DNA of 64,000 nt from Syngnathus acus (lineage: Eukaryota; Chordata; Actinopteri; Syngnathiformes; Syngnathidae): contig NC_051095.1 in the NCBI RefSeq assembly GCF_901709675.1, positions 17,098,456 through 17,162,455 on the forward strand, written 5' to 3'. Positions within the stretch are counted from its first letter, which is position 1; each line of letters begins with the position of its first letter. A program made the translations under genes and the position numbers. Of the stretch, positions 61,047-64,000 are shown one piece after another. Under the pieces are notes generated by a model that was not told the DNA's origin, made no database searches, and saw only the letters and a program-made list of their open reading frames with translations.

Positions 61047-61374
61047 GAGTCAGGTCGGTGCCGGTAGAAAAATCAGTCCGAAGGGGGGAAACGTAACGCT
61101 ACAGCTGTTCGATTAGCCGTGCTAAATACAATAGCACTTCCGGTATACGACGCTCATTACCGTAATGCTTTGGCTACAGCCGCCACTTTTTCTTTCTCTG
61201 TCATTTAACGGCGAACGCGGACTATAGTGCATTACCGCCATCCTCTGGATGTGAATGATCTCTACATATCAGGGGCCGTTCGGGACATAATTCATAAGTG
61301 AAATCTTAATACAAAAGAAATAAATAAATATGCAAAATTATTTATTCATCGCTCATTTTATTTTATTTATTATT

Positions 61375-61410
61375 TATTATTTATTATTTATGGTTTGTGC
61401 CTTCTTGTTT
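61375..61410. repeat. (TTTA)n-type simple repeat
   Basis: TTTATTATTTATTATTTATT, adjoining a LINE-like tail. Confidence 0.7.
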
Positions 61411-61540
61411 TTGTTTTGTGTCGCCTACTTGTATGTCTCGTCACCGTGGGATGGAGGAAACGGAATTTCGGTTTCTTTGTGTCTTGACATATGAAGGGAT
61501 TGACAATAAAGCTGACTTTGACTTTGACTTTGAAAATATA
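61411..61540 (+). mobile_element. Non-LTR retrotransposon 3' tail
   Basis: GATTGACAATAAAGCTGACT followed by repeated TTTGACT is a well known 3' end in fish LINEs. Only the tail is present. Confidence 0.6.
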
Positions 61541-61803
61541 CAAATACTTCGACCGCTAAATTATATTATTCCAATTACTAAATTTTAAAAATGCAAATAT
61601 GTATTTTACGCCTCTGTGATGTGACGACATAACATATTTTTCAGGAAAAACCCTAGAATCAAATAGTACTATAAAATATCTTCAAAACTTCATTCACACA
61701 ACTGTGATTATATTCATTCTTCCTTGTCCATCACAGTGTTGTTCATCCATTCCCTCAAGCTCCAACTCTTTGAGTCATTAGCATTAAAATATTGATTTTT
61801 GGA

Positions 61804-61809
61804 TTTATT
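61804..61809 (-). terminator. smtnl1 polyadenylation signal
   Basis: AATAAA on the minus strand, about 170 bases past the stop at 61981. Confidence 0.5.
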
Positions 61810-61980
61810 TTTTAGAATACACAATGATTATAATTTAAAGGCGGCTACTTCATGTGCACAGGGATAAAACATCAGCTCATACAAAAATACACACAAGATA
61901 GCTTGTATAAGTGTCAAACCAACAACAATCTAAGACTGGCAATTCCCTTGAAGAGAAATATTTTTGGTGTCATTTCTTTT

Positions 61981-63657
61981 CTAGGACTCTGCCTCCAAAA
62001 GCACCGCTCCATCTCCCTTTGTCTCACAGCTCTTTGGTGCCTCTTCTTCCTCTCCAGTTGTTTCTGAACTATTTCTACTTGACTCCTGGTCACTCCTCAG
62101 TGTCCCGTTCTCAGCATGCTTTTTAGCGTCATCCTCTCCCTTTCCATCCTTTCCTTCATCTGCATTGACTTTCTCCTCTTTCTCTTTCTCTTTCTCCTCT
62201 TTCTCTTTCTTCTCTTTCTCAATTTTGGAGAGGCTTTGGCACAGGGCCTGGACATAAGTGAACACACACATGGGGTCCGGGTGGTTGCCCATCATGAGCA
62301 TATCAGACACTTCCAGCAGTGGCCAGCAGTCTGCCAGTGACCTGTGGGGAGGGGCATGCGGGGCACATGAAGAGAGAAGAACAAAGGCGTGAGAGAAATC
62401 AATCATGGATGGTTGGGTGGACAGATAGATACAGACAGACAGATGGATGGAGGGATGGATAGATGTATGATAGACTGACAGAAAACTAGACTGAAATTCT
62501 GCAGATGCATACTCTGCAGTCTTGAACGCCAGCGTGAAATTCTTTTCTCTTTCAGTGGGTTTCAAGGCATTGTAGTCGAACGCGTCGGGAAAGTAGCGAT
62601 GGATCAACGCACAGAAAGCCATCCCGTCACACCAAGATGAGGAGAAGTTTTCTACGTTGACACCCTGAAACACAGACACAAAGCTTCCTGTCTTGACTTG
62701 ACTGAATAATAAATATTGCAAACATGTCATTCGACCCGATAGTACCTGATAGTGTTGCGTTTTGCTGCGGCACCACTGCAACATTCTCTGTTTGATGGAA
62801 CTCCCCGTGGCCGAAGCTGTGGATGACTTCTGAATTTTGAAGTTGCGTGGTATCGGCCTCCTAGACAATCCATAAACAGATGCGTGCTGAAGTACATCAA
62901 ACGTAGCAAAGTGCATCTCTAGTGGATGGATGGATGGATGGATGGATGGATGGATGGATGGATGGATGGATGGATGGATGGATGGATGGATGGATGGATG
63001 GATGGATGGATGGATGGATGGATGGATGGATGGATGGACGGACGGACGGACGGACGGACGGACGGGTTAGACAGACGGCTGGACAGACAGACCGACAGAT
63101 CTGGGTTTCATGACTCACTCAGGTGCGCCCTGTTGGAACTTAGCGATGATGTCATTCTTCTTGGACGCTCGACCAGAGCGACCCGTGGGTCTCGGGCGGG
63201 ACAGAGCATGAGGTGTTTCTTTTTGGTTTCTTTTGGCCTTTGCTTGTTTTTCTGAATCTTTTAGCCCTTCTTTGGCTTTTGCTTGATCTTCCTTGACATG
63301 TTTTTTCGCCTCATCAGCCTTTACTGGCTTTTTAACAACGCGTTTGTCTTTACTTATATTTTCTTCAACTTTGTCTTTGCCCTCGACCTTCTCCTCCCCT
63401 GTATCTCTATTTTTTTCCTCCTCCCTATCTTTGCTCTTTTTTTTCTCTGCAGGGTCTTTCTGATCTTCTTGTCCAATGTCCTCAGCGTCACCTTCAACCG
63501 ACTTTGAAGCAGTTGTCTGCAGTGAGTGTTTGTCCGCAGCCTCCTCAGCCACTTGTGTGGAATCCTCCCTCGCCGCTGCCATTAACCCTTGACCTTCCAC
63601 CGTGCCCCGCTCCGGAGAGCCGCCTCCTGGGTCGTTGTTTGGCTCTGGTTCATCTGT
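61981..63657 (-). CDS. smtnl1: Smoothelin-like 1 calponin-homology protein (5' incomplete)
   Basis: Four exons, minus strand: 63657-63119, 62860-62746, 62664-62513, 62341-61981, phases 2, 0, 2. The first visible exon is low-complexity, Lys/Glu-rich ([15 protein letters not shown]) and ends [16 protein letters not shown]. The CH domain begins [16 protein letters not shown] and continues [50 protein letters not shown] and [13 protein letters not shown]. These are type-2 CH signatures of the smoothelin family. An acidic and basic tail ([14 protein letters not shown]) follows the CH domain. In mammals SMTNL1 is a PKA/PKG-regulated muscle protein acting on myosin phosphatase, and its gene lies near CTNND1, which supports the call. 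The initiator Met is not in the exons seen; the 5' end should be at or beyond the right edge. A long Lys/Glu N-terminus is normal for the family. Confidence 0.82.
62923..63064. repeat. (GGAT)n/(GGAC)n tetranucleotide array
   Basis: About 28 GGAT units then 7 GGAC units. It fills more than half of a 258-base smtnl1 intron (62861-63118). ORFs reading Met-Asp-Gly-Trp are artefacts. Confidence 0.95.
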
Positions 63658-64000
63658 CTGCAGGGCACACAGCACAGAAGTTGAGAGTGGTCAGGGCCTA
63701 AGATTCCTAAGATAAGTTGTTTAGAAGTCGTTAAGTACAGCACCGTTGATGTTAGTTTCCTTAGCATGTCTACGGTGTTTTTCCTTGTGAGCTCAAATTT
63801 AGCTAGCAGACGTTCACAAGGCAAAGTTATGTGGTTTGGTTGTATACACAAAGTGTGATTTTCATTTTTTTTCGTTTAGTTTCACAGTAAACCTCATCAG
63901 GAAGTGGCAATAATCAATGTGAAGCAAGCACGACCTTTTTTGGGGAATTATTGTTCCCTATCTGCCAAACTGTTGCTGCTCTGAGCTTTGCCGCTGCCAT
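63658..64000 (-). other. smtnl1 5' intron or upstream exon at the window edge
   Basis: No clear smtnl1 exon is recognised here. An ATG at 64000-63998 (MAAAKLRAATVWQIG) opens a 30-codon frame at the very edge; I cannot tell whether it is coding. Confidence 0.3.

Noticed and set aside
62923-63064. CRISPR-like or minisatellite array
   Set aside because: Unit is four bases with no spacers; the genome is a vertebrate.
62922-63255. Repeated Met-Asp-Gly-Trp and Ser-Ile-His-Pro ORFs on both strands
   Set aside because: They are translations of the (GGAT)n array; the real exon begins at 63119 on the minus strand.

Overview
The window is teleost fish nuclear DNA, probably percomorph. Genes are split by GT-AG introns, exon phases join correctly, and the intergenic DNA carries tRNA-derived SINEs, hAT-like and Tc1-like MITEs, LINE 3' tails and CA/CT/GATG microsatellites. 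No prokaryotic, viral or organellar genes and no CRISPR array were found. All gene models were joined by hand from splice consensus and reading-frame phase; none was checked by search.

Layout, left to right. (1) 621-926 (-): first coding exon of an ENDOD1-like secreted nuclease. (2) 3288-8575 (+): a six-exon TRIM E3 ubiquitin ligase (RING, B-box, coiled coil, PRY-SPRY). (3) 11847-22497 (+): a CaBP2-type EF-hand calcium sensor with two alternative 5' ends. One is caldendrin-like and one begins with an N-myristoylation-type MGNC exon. (4) 23675-24663 (-) and 26037-27267 (+): a divergent pair of beta-crystallins, a betaB1-like gene and a betaA1-like gene, each with a TATA box. (5) 28299-32703 (-): btbd18, a BTB protein with AT-hook-like basic motifs, seven coding exons. 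(6) 34829-35155 (-): an unidentified 108-residue single-pass membrane protein. (7) 38242-46829 (-): ctnnd1 (p120 catenin), 19 coding exons including an 18-nt microexon, with 5' non-coding exons and a CpG-rich promoter reaching about 53.9 kb. (8) 57278-61046 (-): a four-finger C2H2 zinc-finger protein. (9) 61981-63657 (-): smtnl1-like calponin-homology protein, 5' incomplete.

The order btbd18 - ctnnd1 with a smoothelin-like gene nearby recalls human chromosome 11q12, and CABP2 lies in 11q13, so this looks like a conserved block. The genes do not form one pathway. They are a retinal/cochlear calcium sensor, lens structural proteins, a germline BTB factor, an adherens-junction regulator and a muscle CH-domain protein.

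The most useful observations are the dual N-terminus of cabp2, the ctnnd1 microexon that interrupts a basic motif, the multi-exon AT-hook btbd18, the unidentified membrane protein, and a 46-bp-arm inverted repeat of Tc1 origin inside the zinc-finger gene.
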